A stretch of DNA of 9,629 nucleotides from Deltaproteobacteria bacterium RIFCSPLOWO2_12_FULL_60_16 (GCA_001798565.1 MGSR01000125.1:1-9629); one strand, 5' to 3'. Counted from the first letter of the stretch, positions 1 to 8,207 are shown. Made by a program: numbers and translations. Notes: generated by a model not told the origin, from the letters alone.

Positions 1-625
1 GACCGTAGTCGAGGGCGCTGAAGCCCGGCGGCACGGCTTGGCCGGCGCTGGGATTAAGCAGATTGTAGTAACACTGAAAGCCGTGGAACTCGCCGCTGTC
101 AACCAGTTCATGGAGCGCTTTGGGATCGCCGAGCCCGCTGAAGCCGAAAAATCCGACCTTGCCCCGGTCGCGCATCACCTTGAGACCTTCGACCACGCCG
201 CCTGCGCCGAGCACGTCGCCCGGAGAGAGGCTGAAACGTTTCCCCATGCCGCGCACTTGCGTGACCCGGGTGTGAAGCTGGACGAAGTCGACGCGCTCCC
301 GGCGAAGCCGCTCCAGTCCGGCCTCGACCGCGCGGATCGTGGCCGCTTTGATGTCGTCGACGGCGTCGGCAGCGAGCCGAATCTTGGTGGAAACCACGGG
401 CCTCGCCCCAAGCTCGTTTAGAATCCGTCCCAGATTTTCCTCGGACTTCCCCAAGCCGTAGGCGAAGGCGGTGTCGAAGAAATTGATTCCCAGGTCGAGC
501 GCGTGGCGCACCGCCTTGACCTGCTCCTCGTGCGGCGCTTTGACCATGAGCACGGCGTTGTTGCCGCAGCCGAAGCCGATCTCGGAAATCTTAAGTCCGG
601 TTGTACCCAACGTTCGGTACAGCAT
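1..625 (-). CDS. Aldo/keto reductase, N-terminal part (3' end beyond window)
   Basis: NAD(P)H-dependent carbonyl oxidoreductase of the aldo/keto reductase superfamily, cytosolic; the substrate cannot be told from sequence. The minus-strand frame starts at the ATG at 625-623 and stays open to base 1, giving 208 residues. It begins MLYRTLGTTGLKISEIGFG, the usual N-terminus of the YajO/Tas-like branch. The catalytic tetrad is visible: Asp51 and Tyr56 in NFFDTAFAYG, Lys81 in VSTKIR and His118 in VQLHTRV. About 100 or more C-terminal residues, including the cofactor-binding end of the barrel, should lie outside the window. A GGGAGGG ribosome site (637-631) sits 5 bases before the start. The gene is divergent from the serine/purine cluster and no functional link to it is evident. 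Family call is firm; specific function unknown. Confidence 0.93.
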   Translation of the reverse strand, partial: MLYRTLGTTGLKISEIGFGCGNNAVLMVKAPHEEQVKAVRHALDLGINFFDTAFAYGLGKSEENLGRILNELGARPVVSTKIRLAADAVDDIKAATIRAVEAGLERLRRERVDFVQLHTRVTQVRGMGKRFSLSPGDVLGAGGVVEGLKVMRDRGKVGFFGFSGLGDPKALHELVDSGEFHGFQCYYNLLNPSAGQAVPPGFSALDYG

Positions 626-660
626 CGTTGCCCTCCCTATCCTCGTGCGACCGGCAGCGA

Positions 661-689
661 ATATTCGCACAGTTCAAACACCTTGGCAA
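661..689 (-). promoter_or_regulatory. Weak candidate promoter for the aldo/keto reductase
   Basis: Read on the minus strand, TTGCCA (689-684, five of six matches to the -35 consensus) lies 17 bases before GAATAT (666-661, only three of six matches to -10). It sits about 35 bases upstream of the reductase start. The position is plausible but the -10 is poor, so this is a low-confidence suggestion. Confidence 0.2.
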
Positions 690-701
690 ATAATAAACCC
701 G

Positions 702-730
702 TTGACAAAGGAAGTCTTCTACGATAGGTA
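702..730 (+). promoter_or_regulatory. Candidate promoter driving the riboswitch leader
   Basis: A perfect -35 hexamer TTGACA at 702-707 is followed, after 17 bases, by TAGGTA at 725-730, a poor -10 with two of six matches. Transcription would begin near 737, a few bases before the riboswitch aptamer. That position is the main reason to believe it. The weak -10 could mean a different sigma preference or that the true start lies elsewhere. Confidence 0.4.
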
Positions 731-744
731 AAAAATCATCCATC

Positions 745-822
745 GGTTTGCGCGACTGGCGTCTACGTGGAATCGACCACGGGGGAGTGCAAAGCGTTAA
801 GATGGCCGAACGCCTGGGTCTC
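745..822 (+). promoter_or_regulatory. ZTP riboswitch (pfl motif) aptamer
   Basis: RNA element that binds ZTP/ZMP (AICAR phosphates), the alarmone of 10-formyl-tetrahydrofolate shortage. Seen in sequence: P1 pairs TTTGCGC (747-753) with GTGCAAA (787-793), seven pairs with one G-U. The conserved GACTGGCG follows at 754-761. P2 pairs CGTGG (766-770) with CCACG (777-781) around a six-base loop, and the conserved purine run GGGGGA fills 781-786. The 3' domain has GGCCG (804-808), then CGCCTGGG (811-818). GGCG at 758-761 can pair with CGCC at 811-814, which is the pseudoknot diagnostic of this class. Order, spacing and conserved bases match the pfl consensus as I remember it. It precedes serine and purine genes, in keeping with known ZTP switch targets in one-carbon and purine metabolism. 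The exact P3 pairing in this copy is unclear to me. Confidence 0.88.
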
Positions 823-848
823 TTATACATAGAGGTCCAGGTTTTTTT
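813..848 (+). terminator. Intrinsic terminator, expression platform of the ZTP riboswitch
   Basis: An 11-pair stem (813-823 with 831-841, two G-U pairs) has a 7-base loop TATACAT and is followed directly by seven T residues (842-848). No plus-strand gene ends upstream, so this is not an ordinary gene-end terminator. Its left arm begins inside the aptamer's conserved CGCCTGGG. Bases 813-814 are also needed for the pseudoknot and 815-818 for the 3' aptamer domain. Ligand-bound aptamer and terminator should therefore exclude each other, so ligand would allow read-through (ON switch). The mechanism is inferred from base overlap and from known ZTP switches. Confidence 0.85.
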
Positions 849-905
849 GTGTGCCGTGCCAATCAACTTCGCGCCACTTCGTTAATCACCCCTCGCCCTC
901 CCTGC

Positions 906-926
906 GGCGTACAAGAAAAGTACGCC
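906..926. repeat. Perfect inverted repeat in the post-terminator leader
   Basis: GGCGTAC at 906-912 is mirrored by GTACGCC at 920-926 around the loop AAGAAAA, a perfect 7-bp stem. No T-run follows, so it is not a standard terminator. It lies in a roughly 170-base stretch (849-1018) without a gene, whose middle part (about 885-965) is rich in CTCG words and looks unlike coding sequence. It could be an mRNA hairpin, a protein-binding palindrome or the remnant of a dispersed repeat; nothing here decides between these. Confidence 0.6.
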
Positions 927-965
927 TCAGTCGGCTCGGGGCTCGCGCCTCGTTGCGCTCGTTCC

Positions 966-995
966 TTGACACGACGCCCACTCCACCCCTATGAG
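966..995 (+). promoter_or_regulatory. Candidate riboswitch-independent promoter for the aminotransferase gene
   Basis: TTGACA at 966-971 (perfect -35) lies 18 bases before TATGAG at 990-995 (four of six -10 matches). Transcription would start near 1002, leaving a short leader that still includes the AAGGA ribosome site at 1008-1012. If used, it would give a basal transcript that bypasses the ZTP switch. Predicted from two hexamers only. Confidence 0.35.
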
Positions 996-1018
996 ACTCA
1001 AGACAAAAAGGACACAAG

Positions 1019-2161
1019 ATGATTAAACAATACCTGCTGGCGCCGGGACCGACCCCTGTGCCCGACGAGGTGGTCAGGGCGATGGCCCAGACCATGATCC
1101 ACCACCGGACGCCCCAGTTCAGCGAGGTCTTCGCCGAGGCGCGCGAGGGGTTGAAGGCGCTCTTCGGGACGAAAAATGACGTCCTGGTTTTGGCCTCATC
1201 GGGAACCGGGGCGATGGAGGCGGCCGTCTCCAACCTCTTCTCGCCCGGAGAAAAGGTTCTGGTGATCAACGGTGGAAAGTTCGGCGAGCGCTGGCAGCAG
1301 ATCGGTCAGGCGTTCGGCCTCCAGGTCACTCAGCTCAAAGTGGAATGGGGCAAAGCAGTCAAGCCCGAGGTCGTAGAGAAGCATCTCAAAGTCTATCCCG
1401 ACATCCAGGGCGTGCTCATCCAGGCGAGCGAGACCTCGACGACAACGCTCCATCCGGTACAGGAGATAGCGGAGTTGACGCGCGGCGGCCCGCTCCTGGT
1501 GGTCGACGGAGTGACTGCCGTCGGCGTTCTGCCCGTGCCCATGGATGAGTGGGGCATCGATGTTCTGGTCACGGGCTCTCAGAAGGCCTTGATGCTCCCG
1601 CCGGGATTGGGCTTCATCGCGCTCAATGAGCGCGCCTGGGCGCGAACCGAGAAGGCGAAGCTCCCCCGCTTCTACTTCGACTTGAGGCTCGAGCGCAAAA
1701 ACCAGTTAAAAAAGACCACCGCCTTTACGCCGGCGGTCTCTCTGGTCTTCGGGCTCCACGCCTCGTTGGAGATGATGCAAAAAGAAGGGCTGGAGCGGGT
1801 CTACGCCCGTCACGAGAGGCTGGCGCGGGCCACCCGCGCCGCGGCCGCGGCCCTGGGGCTTAAGCTCCTCGCCCCGGAGAATCCCAGTCCGGCGGCCACC
1901 GGCATCGTGCTCCCGGAAGGAATGGACGGAGAAAAGCTGCTCGACTATCTCCGCGAGCGCATGGGTATCACGTTCGCCGAAGGACAGGATCAACTTAAAG
2001 GAAAGATCATTCGCATCGCCCATGTCGGATATATCGGCGCCTTCGACGTCCTGGTCGCCATCAGCGCCTTGGAGATGGCGCTCAAGAAGCTCGGGCACCC
2101 TGTCGCATTCGGCCGTGGGGTGGGCGCCGCCCAGGAGATTCTTATGGAGGGCCTGGATTAA
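1019..2161 (+). CDS. Class V PLP aminotransferase (SPT/AGAT family), probable phosphoserine-type aminotransferase
   Basis: Cytosolic pyridoxal-phosphate aminotransferase of the serine-pyruvate/alanine-glyoxylate family, 380 residues, a full-length size for the group. Landmarks are the N-terminal LAPGPTPVPDEV, the cofactor phosphate loop SGTGAMEAAV (61-70), Asp163 in VVDGVTAVG that contacts the pyridine nitrogen, the Schiff-base Lys189 in TGSQKALMLPPG, and Arg332 in IIRIAHVG as the likely carboxylate-binding arginine. The start is supported by AAGGA six bases upstream. The gene sits 36 bases before serA in the same direction. No separate serC is visible in the window. From context I infer that it converts 3-phosphohydroxypyruvate to phosphoserine, as is thought for SPT-like enzymes in some lineages. 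Alanine-glyoxylate or serine-pyruvate transamination remains possible. It is the first gene behind the ZTP riboswitch. Confidence 0.9.
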   Translation: MIKQYLLAPGPTPVPDEVVRAMAQTMIHHRTPQFSEVFAEAREGLKALFGTKNDVLVLASSGTGAMEAAVSNLFSPGEKVLVINGGKFGERWQQIGQAFGLQVTQLKVEWGKAVKPEVVEKHLKVYPDIQGVLIQASETSTTTLHPVQEIAELTRGGPLLVVDGVTAVGVLPVPMDEWGIDVLVTGSQKALMLPPGLGFIALNERAWARTEKAKLPRFYFDLRLERKNQLKKTTAFTPAVSLVFGLHASLEMMQKEGLERVYARHERLARATRAAAAALGLKLLAPENPSPAATGIVLPEGMDGEKLLDYLRERMGITFAEGQDQLKGKIIRIAHVGYIGAFDVLVAISALEMALKKLGHPVAFGRGVGAAQEILMEGLD

Positions 2162-2197
2162 CGGGAAAACAGAGGATGGAGGAATGAAAGAGAGTCG

Positions 2198-3790
2198 ATG
2201 GAAAAGACGAACATACTTGTGACAGATTCGCTGGCCCCTCAAGGGCTCGAGGTCTTCGAACGCGCGCCTGACTTCAAAGTGGACGTGCGTCTCGGGCTCA
2301 AGCCGCCGGAGCTCAAGAAGATCGTCGGACCCTACCACGGCTGGGTGATCCGCAGCGGCACCAAGGTGACCGCCGAACTCATCGAGGCGGCGGGCCATCT
2401 CAAAGTCATCGGCAGGGCCGGAGTCGGCGTCGAAAATGTCGATGTCGAGGCCGCGAGCAAAAAGGGGATAGTGGTCATGAACACGCCCGGCGGCAACAAC
2501 GTGACCACCGGCGAGCACACCATTTCCCTGATGCTCTCGCTCGCCCGCCACATTCCCCAGGCCGTCGCCTCTCTCAAATCGGGCCAGTGGAAGCGCGACA
2601 AGTTCATGGGGGTGGAGCTCTGCAACAAGACCCTGGGCGTCATCGGCCTCGGCAATGTCGGGCGCATCGTCGCCGAGAGGGCCGTGGGCCTGAGAATGAA
2701 AGTGATCGGCCATGACCCCTTTGTCACGCCCGAAAACGCTGCCCGGCTCGGCGTCGAGCCGGTAAGCCTGGATGAGATCTTCAAGAGGTCGGATTTCATC
2801 ACCGTGCACGTGCCGCTGACCAACGAGACCCGCGGCCTGATCAACCGCAAGGCCATCGCCAAAATGAAGCAGGGGGTAAGAATCATCAACTGCGCGCGCG
2901 GCGGGATCGTGGACGAAAACGATCTGGTGGAGGCGCTGAAGGAGGGCAAGGTGGCGGGAGCCGCCCTGGACGTCTTCGTCGAAGAGCCCCCTTCCCCGGA
3001 CCACCCGCTCCTCAAGATGGAGCAGGTCATTACCACGCCTCACTTGGGGGCTTCCACGGATGAGGCGCAGCTCAATGTCGCGATTGCGGTGGCCGAGCAA
3101 ATGGTCGATTTTCTGACTCGTGGAGTGATCCGCTATGCCGTCAATGTCCCTTCGGTGAGCCCGGAGCTCTTGAACGCGCTGCGGCCCTATCTGACGTTGG
3201 GCGAAAAGCTCGGCAGCCTCCAGGTGCAGATGCTCGCCACATTTCCCCAGGAGGTCCACATCGAATACAGCGGCGAGGTGACGCAATACGACGTGGCGCC
3301 CCTGACGCTCGCCGTGCTCAAGGGAATTTTGACTCCGATGATGGAGTCGAGCGTCAATTACGTCAACGCCCCGGTAGTCGCGCGCGAGCGCGGCATCAAG
3401 GTGGTGGAATCCAAGAGCAGCAAGGCCACTGACTACGCCAGCTCGATAACCGTCAGGGTCAAGACGAAGGAGAAGGATCTCGAGGTCGCCGGCGCGATCT
3501 TCGGCAGCAACAATCTAAGAATCGTCAAGATCGACAGCTTTTATCTCGAGGCGGTTCCCGAGGGCTACATCCTCATCCTCCATAACCGGGATGTCCCCGG
3601 GGTCGTGGGCGCCGTTGGAACGTTCCTGGGCAAGCACAAGATTAACATCGCCGCCATGGAATTGGGCCGCGAGAAGGTGGGGGGCATGGCGATCTCGCTG
3701 TTCCATGTCGACGATCCCGTGCCCAAGGAGACGCTGGAGGCCCTTCGCGAGCTGCCGAACATCGTCACCGCCGAATTAGTAAAACTGTGA
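2198..3790 (+). CDS. serA: D-3-phosphoglycerate dehydrogenase
   Basis: NAD-dependent oxidation of 3-phosphoglycerate to 3-phosphohydroxypyruvate, the committed step of serine synthesis, in the cytosol. At 530 residues it is the long form. It has a substrate-binding lobe and a Rossmann domain with GLGNVG at 150-155. Catalytic Arg234 is in NCARGGIVDE, Glu263 in the EEP motif and His282 in TTPHLGAS. An intervening allosteric substrate-binding domain spans about 320-450, and a C-terminal ACT domain spans about 457-530 with the motif NRDVPGVVGAVGTFLG. The ACT domain suggests feedback by serine. The start at 2198 gives the canonical MEKTNILVTDSLAP. Its near upstream ribosome site is only a modest AAGAGAG (2188-2194), while a stronger GGAGGA lies at 2178-2183. 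It follows the aminotransferase closely and is probably cotranscribed, hence under the ZTP switch. Confidence 0.97.
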   Translation: MEKTNILVTDSLAPQGLEVFERAPDFKVDVRLGLKPPELKKIVGPYHGWVIRSGTKVTAELIEAAGHLKVIGRAGVGVENVDVEAASKKGIVVMNTPGGNNVTTGEHTISLMLSLARHIPQAVASLKSGQWKRDKFMGVELCNKTLGVIGLGNVGRIVAERAVGLRMKVIGHDPFVTPENAARLGVEPVSLDEIFKRSDFITVHVPLTNETRGLINRKAIAKMKQGVRIINCARGGIVDENDLVEALKEGKVAGAALDVFVEEPPSPDHPLLKMEQVITTPHLGASTDEAQLNVAIAVAEQMVDFLTRGVIRYAVNVPSVSPELLNALRPYLTLGEKLGSLQVQMLATFPQEVHIEYSGEVTQYDVAPLTLAVLKGILTPMMESSVNYVNAPVVARERGIKVVESKSSKATDYASSITVRVKTKEKDLEVAGAIFGSNNLRIVKIDSFYLEAVPEGYILILHNRDVPGVVGAVGTFLGKHKINIAAMELGREKVGGMAISLFHVDDPVPKETLEALRELPNIVTAELVKL

Positions 3791-3803
3791 CTGAAAATGG
3801 GCC

Positions 3804-5206
<1,403 letters not shown>

Positions 5207-5244
5207 CTCGTTATTCGTCCCCTCCTCCGCCCAACCTCACCCCT

Positions 5245-5302
5245 ATTGGTTATTCGTGTATTAGCCTAACCCTTTCAATTCAACCAGTAACGAGTAACCA
5301 AT
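5245..5302. repeat. Imperfect inverted repeat between convergent genes
   Basis: ATTGGTTATTCGT at 5245-5257 pairs with ACGAGTAACCAAT at 5290-5302, thirteen pairs with one G-U, around a 32-base loop. The word GTTATTCGT also appears at 5210-5218 just after the purA stop, so the spacer is built from a few recurring words. It separates convergent purA and the solute-binding protein gene and might act as a two-way transcript end. No T-run adjoins the stem, so terminator function is only a possibility. Confidence 0.6.
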
Positions 5303-5307
5303 AACGA

Positions 5308-6336
5308 TTAACGTAGCTTGAAGATCTCCAGATACAGCTTCACCGTCTCGTCGAAGTTTTTGTAGTCCTCCGGGTTCTCGATGACGTACTTGTATCCCCT
5401 GAAGAGTCTCGCAGGATCCGGGTCCACATCCTTGCGAACGGGAATCCGCTGGAAGCTGCGCAGCATCTCGCCCCCTTGCTTTGAGAGAATAAAATCAACG
5501 AAGAGCCGAGAGGCATTGGGATGAGGGGCGTTGGCAGCCAGCATCGCCGGATTAACTTGGACCACCGCCGGCTCCAGGGCCAGCCAGTCGATCGGCGCCC
5601 CCCTTGAGGTCATCCTTTGGATCGTCTGGTTGTAGGCGATAATGAGCGGATATTCGCCGGCCACGGCCATCTGGACTCTTTCCGTGTTTCCCCGCTTGGG
5701 AACCGGATCCATGGCGGCCAGCCTCTTAAAGTAAGACACGGCCTTTTCTTTGCCCCATAGCCCGATGAGACCCTGAAGCATCCCGTAGGCTTCGGTGTCG
5801 ATGGAGATCTGCCCGCCCTTCCATTTGGGATTGAGGAGCTCTTCATAGCTCGTGGGGACATCCGCCTTTTTTACCATCTTGGTGTTCCAACCGAGAACGT
5901 ACGTATTAATGTAGTAGGCGGTCCAGTACCCCTCCTTATCGACCAGCTGGCTGTCTATCGCCTTGGTCTCGGGGGACACGTAGGAGGCCAAAAGCTTTCT
6001 CTCCATCAGCGGAAGAACCATCTCGCCCCTGCCGACCAGGATATCCCAGGCATGCCGCCCGCCACGGACCTCGGTCATGATCTTGTTGAGCATCGGCCCG
6101 CCGCCGGTGCGGAAAAGCGTGGGCTTGATGAACGGATATTTCTTCTGAAAAGCGTCTACCACCTGCTTGCTCTGATCCAGCGTCATGGTGGTGTACCAGA
6201 CGACCTCACCTTCTTTTTTTGCGCCCTCTATCACCTTAGAATCCGGCGCGCTTTGCGACCAGGCGACGCCTGTTTGCCAACAAACAGCGACAGCCAACAA
6301 GCTGAGAACTAATACGCCTCTAGACCGGTTCCACAT
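5308..6336 (-). CDS. Periplasmic extracellular solute-binding protein (AfuA/ThiB-like, family 1)
   Basis: Secreted binding component of an ABC importer, 342 residues from the chosen start. Although the frame opens at 6360, the ATG at 6336-6334 is preferred because AGGAGGA lies four bases before it and translation then begins with a clean Sec signal peptide (MWNRSRG, hydrophobic VLVLSLLAVAV, likely cut after Ala-Trp-Ser27). The mature protein shows the fold's hallmarks: GEVVWYTTMT, VVDAFQKKYPFIKP, WDILVGRGEMVLPLM, GYWTAYYINTYVLGWNT and LLNPKWKGGQISI. This resembles COG1840 proteins annotated for iron, thiamine or other small ligands, and the ligand cannot be assigned. No permease or ATPase gene is in the window, so it is an orphan here. 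It follows the gamma-glutamyltransferase gene by 74 bases on the same strand and may be cotranscribed. Confidence 0.92.
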   Translation of the reverse strand: MWNRSRGVLVLSLLAVAVCWQTGVAWSQSAPDSKVIEGAKKEGEVVWYTTMTLDQSKQVVDAFQKKYPFIKPTLFRTGGGPMLNKIMTEVRGGRHAWDILVGRGEMVLPLMERKLLASYVSPETKAIDSQLVDKEGYWTAYYINTYVLGWNTKMVKKADVPTSYEELLNPKWKGGQISIDTEAYGMLQGLIGLWGKEKAVSYFKRLAAMDPVPKRGNTERVQMAVAGEYPLIIAYNQTIQRMTSRGAPIDWLALEPAVVQVNPAMLAANAPHPNASRLFVDFILSKQGGEMLRSFQRIPVRKDVDPDPARLFRGYKYVIENPEDYKNFDETVKLYLEIFKLR

Positions 6337-6340
6337 AGCG

Positions 6341-6347
6341 TCCTCCT
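6341..6347 (-). promoter_or_regulatory. Ribosome binding site fixing the solute-binding protein start
   Basis: AGGAGGA on the minus strand, four bases before the ATG at 6336-6334. It makes the internal ATG a better start than the ATG at 6360, which would add eight residues before the signal peptide and would place this site inside the coding region. Confidence 0.85.
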
Positions 6348-6410
6348 GTTTTACGAGCATATATCGAGTCCGGCCGCATATTAGGAAAAAGAGCGGCTAA
6401 AATCAACCGG

Positions 6411-8099
6411 CTACTTCCGTGGGGCGGCTTTTTCTTCCTTCCTCGGGTCGGCCTCGGCGTCGATTCTGGAGCGCTGCGCCGAGATCGCCTGCACCACGCC
6501 CAGGGAAGCCCTCTCTTTAAGCACGTGTCCCCTTCTTTCCAGGGATTTCCGCGTGCTCGGCGGAAACTTCCCCTCGACCGCGAGCTCGTTCGGCATCCAC
6601 TGGTGGTGGATGCGGGGTGAGGCGATGGCCTGCTTGAGCGGCAAACGAAAGTCCACGACATTGAGGATCGCCTGCAAGGCGGCGTTGATGATGCGCGGGC
6701 CGCCCGAGGCCCCGACGATCAGAACCGGCCTGTCGCCTTGAAGGATAATGGTCGGCGTCATGCTGCTCAAAGGCCGCTTGCGCGGCTGAATGGAATTGGC
6801 CTCCATACCGATCAGTCCGTAGACGTTAGGCGCGGCGGGCTCGATGGAAAAATCGTCCATTTCGTTGTTCATGACGATCCCGGCGCCCGGGATAATCACC
6901 TTGGAGCCGAACTGGGTGTTGATGGTCAGAGTGCAGGAAACCGCGTTGCCGAACCGGTCCAGGACTCCGAAATGGCTGGTGCCGCCCTGCTCCGGCTTGG
7001 AAGCGGCCAGGCCGTAAAATCTCGGACCGTAAGTGCGCACCGAAGAGATCCGGCCGCTGATCCACGCCGCGTGCTCCTTCGAGGTGAGCCTCTCCGTAGG
7101 GACGTGAACGAAATCGGGGTCGCCGAGATATTGAGCCCGGTCGGCAAAGGCGTGCTTCATGGTCTCCGCCAGCAGGTGCAGATGAGTCGCCGAGTTGTGC
7201 GGGATCAGGTGCAGCTGGTATCTCTCCAGCACGTTCAGCATCTGGACGAGGGCGATGCCTCCGGAGCTCGGCGGCGGCATGGTGATGACCGGGCGCTTGC
7301 GATAGCTGCCGATGATGGGCTCCCGCCAGACGGGTTTATAGTTTTTCAAGTCCTCGAGCGTCAAAACACCGCCATTTTTTTTCAGCCCGTCCACGATCGC
7401 CTGAGCGATCCAGCCTTGATAGAAAACCTGCGCTCCCTGCTCCGCCACCGCCTTGAGCGTCTCGGCCAGCTCGGGCTGGCGTATGCTTTCTCCCTCGCGG
7501 GGAACCTCCTCTTTTGCCAGGAAGACCCTGGCGAGATTGGGGAACTTGCGAATCGAGGCAAGCTGGCGCTCGATGGCAAAGTGAAGATGCGGCGGGATGG
7601 GAAAACCTTCCGAGGCGTAGCGGATCGCCGGCGCCATCACCGTGGCCAACGGCAGGGTGCCGAAGCGCTTCAAAGCCGCGGCCAGGCCGGCGACCTGCCC
7701 CGGCACCGCGACCGCGAGCGCGCCGGTGAGGCTCAAGGCCGGCACCGGGCGGCCCCCTTTCATGTAGAGCTCTTTTCGGGCCGCTGAAGGGGCGGTTTCC
7801 CGAAAATCCAAGACGTGGGCTTTCCTCTCCTTGCTCTGATACAGCACCATGAAGCCGCCCCCGCCGGCGCCCGATGAGGCCGGGTCCACGACCCCGAGGG
7901 CAAAGGCGGTGGCCACTGCGGCGTCGACCGCGTTGCCGCCTCGCTTGAGAATCTCCATCCCGGCCTTGGTCGCCAGCTCCGTGTCCGAGACAACGGTCCC
8001 GCCGCCGAATGGCTGGGCGGTCGCCGGACGCGGCCAGGCAAAAACGAAAAGGCAAAGGAAAACGAAAAAGGCTCTTTGAATTTCGCGTCTCAGAGGCAT
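6411..8099 (-). CDS. ggt: Gamma-glutamyltransferase precursor
   Basis: Periplasmic N-terminal-nucleophile enzyme that cleaves or transfers the gamma-glutamyl group of glutathione and related compounds. The 562-residue precursor should self-cleave before Thr374 (GGTSHFGVLD) into large and small subunits. A Sec signal peptide is present: basic MPLRREIQRA, hydrophobic FFVFLCLFVF, and a likely cut after Ala-Thr-Ala28. Active-site residues keep the same spacing from the nucleophile as in the E. coli enzyme: Thr392, Asn394, Asp416, Ser445-Ser446 and Gly466-Gly467, plus Arg100 in DFRETAP. Glu413 stands where E. coli has Gln, as in some Bacillus enzymes. The lid segment NNEMDDFS is kept. The ATG at 8099 is preceded by a pyrimidine-rich stretch with no ribosome site, which is odd. 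It is the first gene of a likely pair with the solute-binding protein. Acylase-type activity on other amides is the main alternative. Confidence 0.95.
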   Translation of the reverse strand: MPLRREIQRAFFVFLCLFVFAWPRPATAQPFGGGTVVSDTELATKAGMEILKRGGNAVDAAVATAFALGVVDPASSGAGGGGFMVLYQSKERKAHVLDFRETAPSAARKELYMKGGRPVPALSLTGALAVAVPGQVAGLAAALKRFGTLPLATVMAPAIRYASEGFPIPPHLHFAIERQLASIRKFPNLARVFLAKEEVPREGESIRQPELAETLKAVAEQGAQVFYQGWIAQAIVDGLKKNGGVLTLEDLKNYKPVWREPIIGSYRKRPVITMPPPSSGGIALVQMLNVLERYQLHLIPHNSATHLHLLAETMKHAFADRAQYLGDPDFVHVPTERLTSKEHAAWISGRISSVRTYGPRFYGLAASKPEQGGTSHFGVLDRFGNAVSCTLTINTQFGSKVIIPGAGIVMNNEMDDFSIEPAAPNVYGLIGMEANSIQPRKRPLSSMTPTIILQGDRPVLIVGASGGPRIINAALQAILNVVDFRLPLKQAIASPRIHHQWMPNELAVEGKFPPSTRKSLERRGHVLKERASLGVVQAISAQRSRIDAEADPRKEEKAAPRK

Positions 8100-8207
8100 G
8101 GGAAGGGAGAGAGTCCGCCATTGGTTTAAAACTTTGTCCGGCGATTTGCAACTTAAAAATCTTGGACCGGGATGGCGGTTATGTTAATCTCGGTTTGCAG
8201 GTCCTCC

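Noticed and set aside
2184..2222. 12-codon frame overlapping the serA start, immediately after GGAGGA
   Set aside because: The GGAGGA abuts its ATG with no spacer, so initiation there is unlikely. I see no leader-peptide signature such as runs of Ser or Gly codons. The sequence more likely assists serA initiation.
1706..3286. 526-codon minus-strand open frame opposite the aminotransferase and serA
   Set aside because: It lies antisense to two well-recognised genes, is rich in His, Asp, Arg and Gly as GC-rich shadow frames usually are, and matches no known family.
6300..6336. Lipoprotein signal (VAVC) in the solute-binding protein
   Set aside because: The residue before Cys is Val, where a lipobox needs Gly, Ala or Ser; a standard Sec cleavage site after Ala-Trp-Ser follows.
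6337..6360. Longer start for the solute-binding protein at 6360
   Set aside because: It would put charged residues before the signal peptide and bury a strong AGGAGGA site inside the coding sequence; the ATG at 6336 fits better.
6370..6413. Possible terminator between ggt and the solute-binding protein gene
   Set aside because: Only a 5-bp GC stem with a large loop could be drawn, and the T-run lies inside the loop, not after the stem; the genes are more likely cotranscribed.
6738..7787. 349-codon plus-strand open frame opposite ggt
   Set aside because: It covers the antisense of conserved active-site segments of gamma-glutamyltransferase and has shadow-frame composition.
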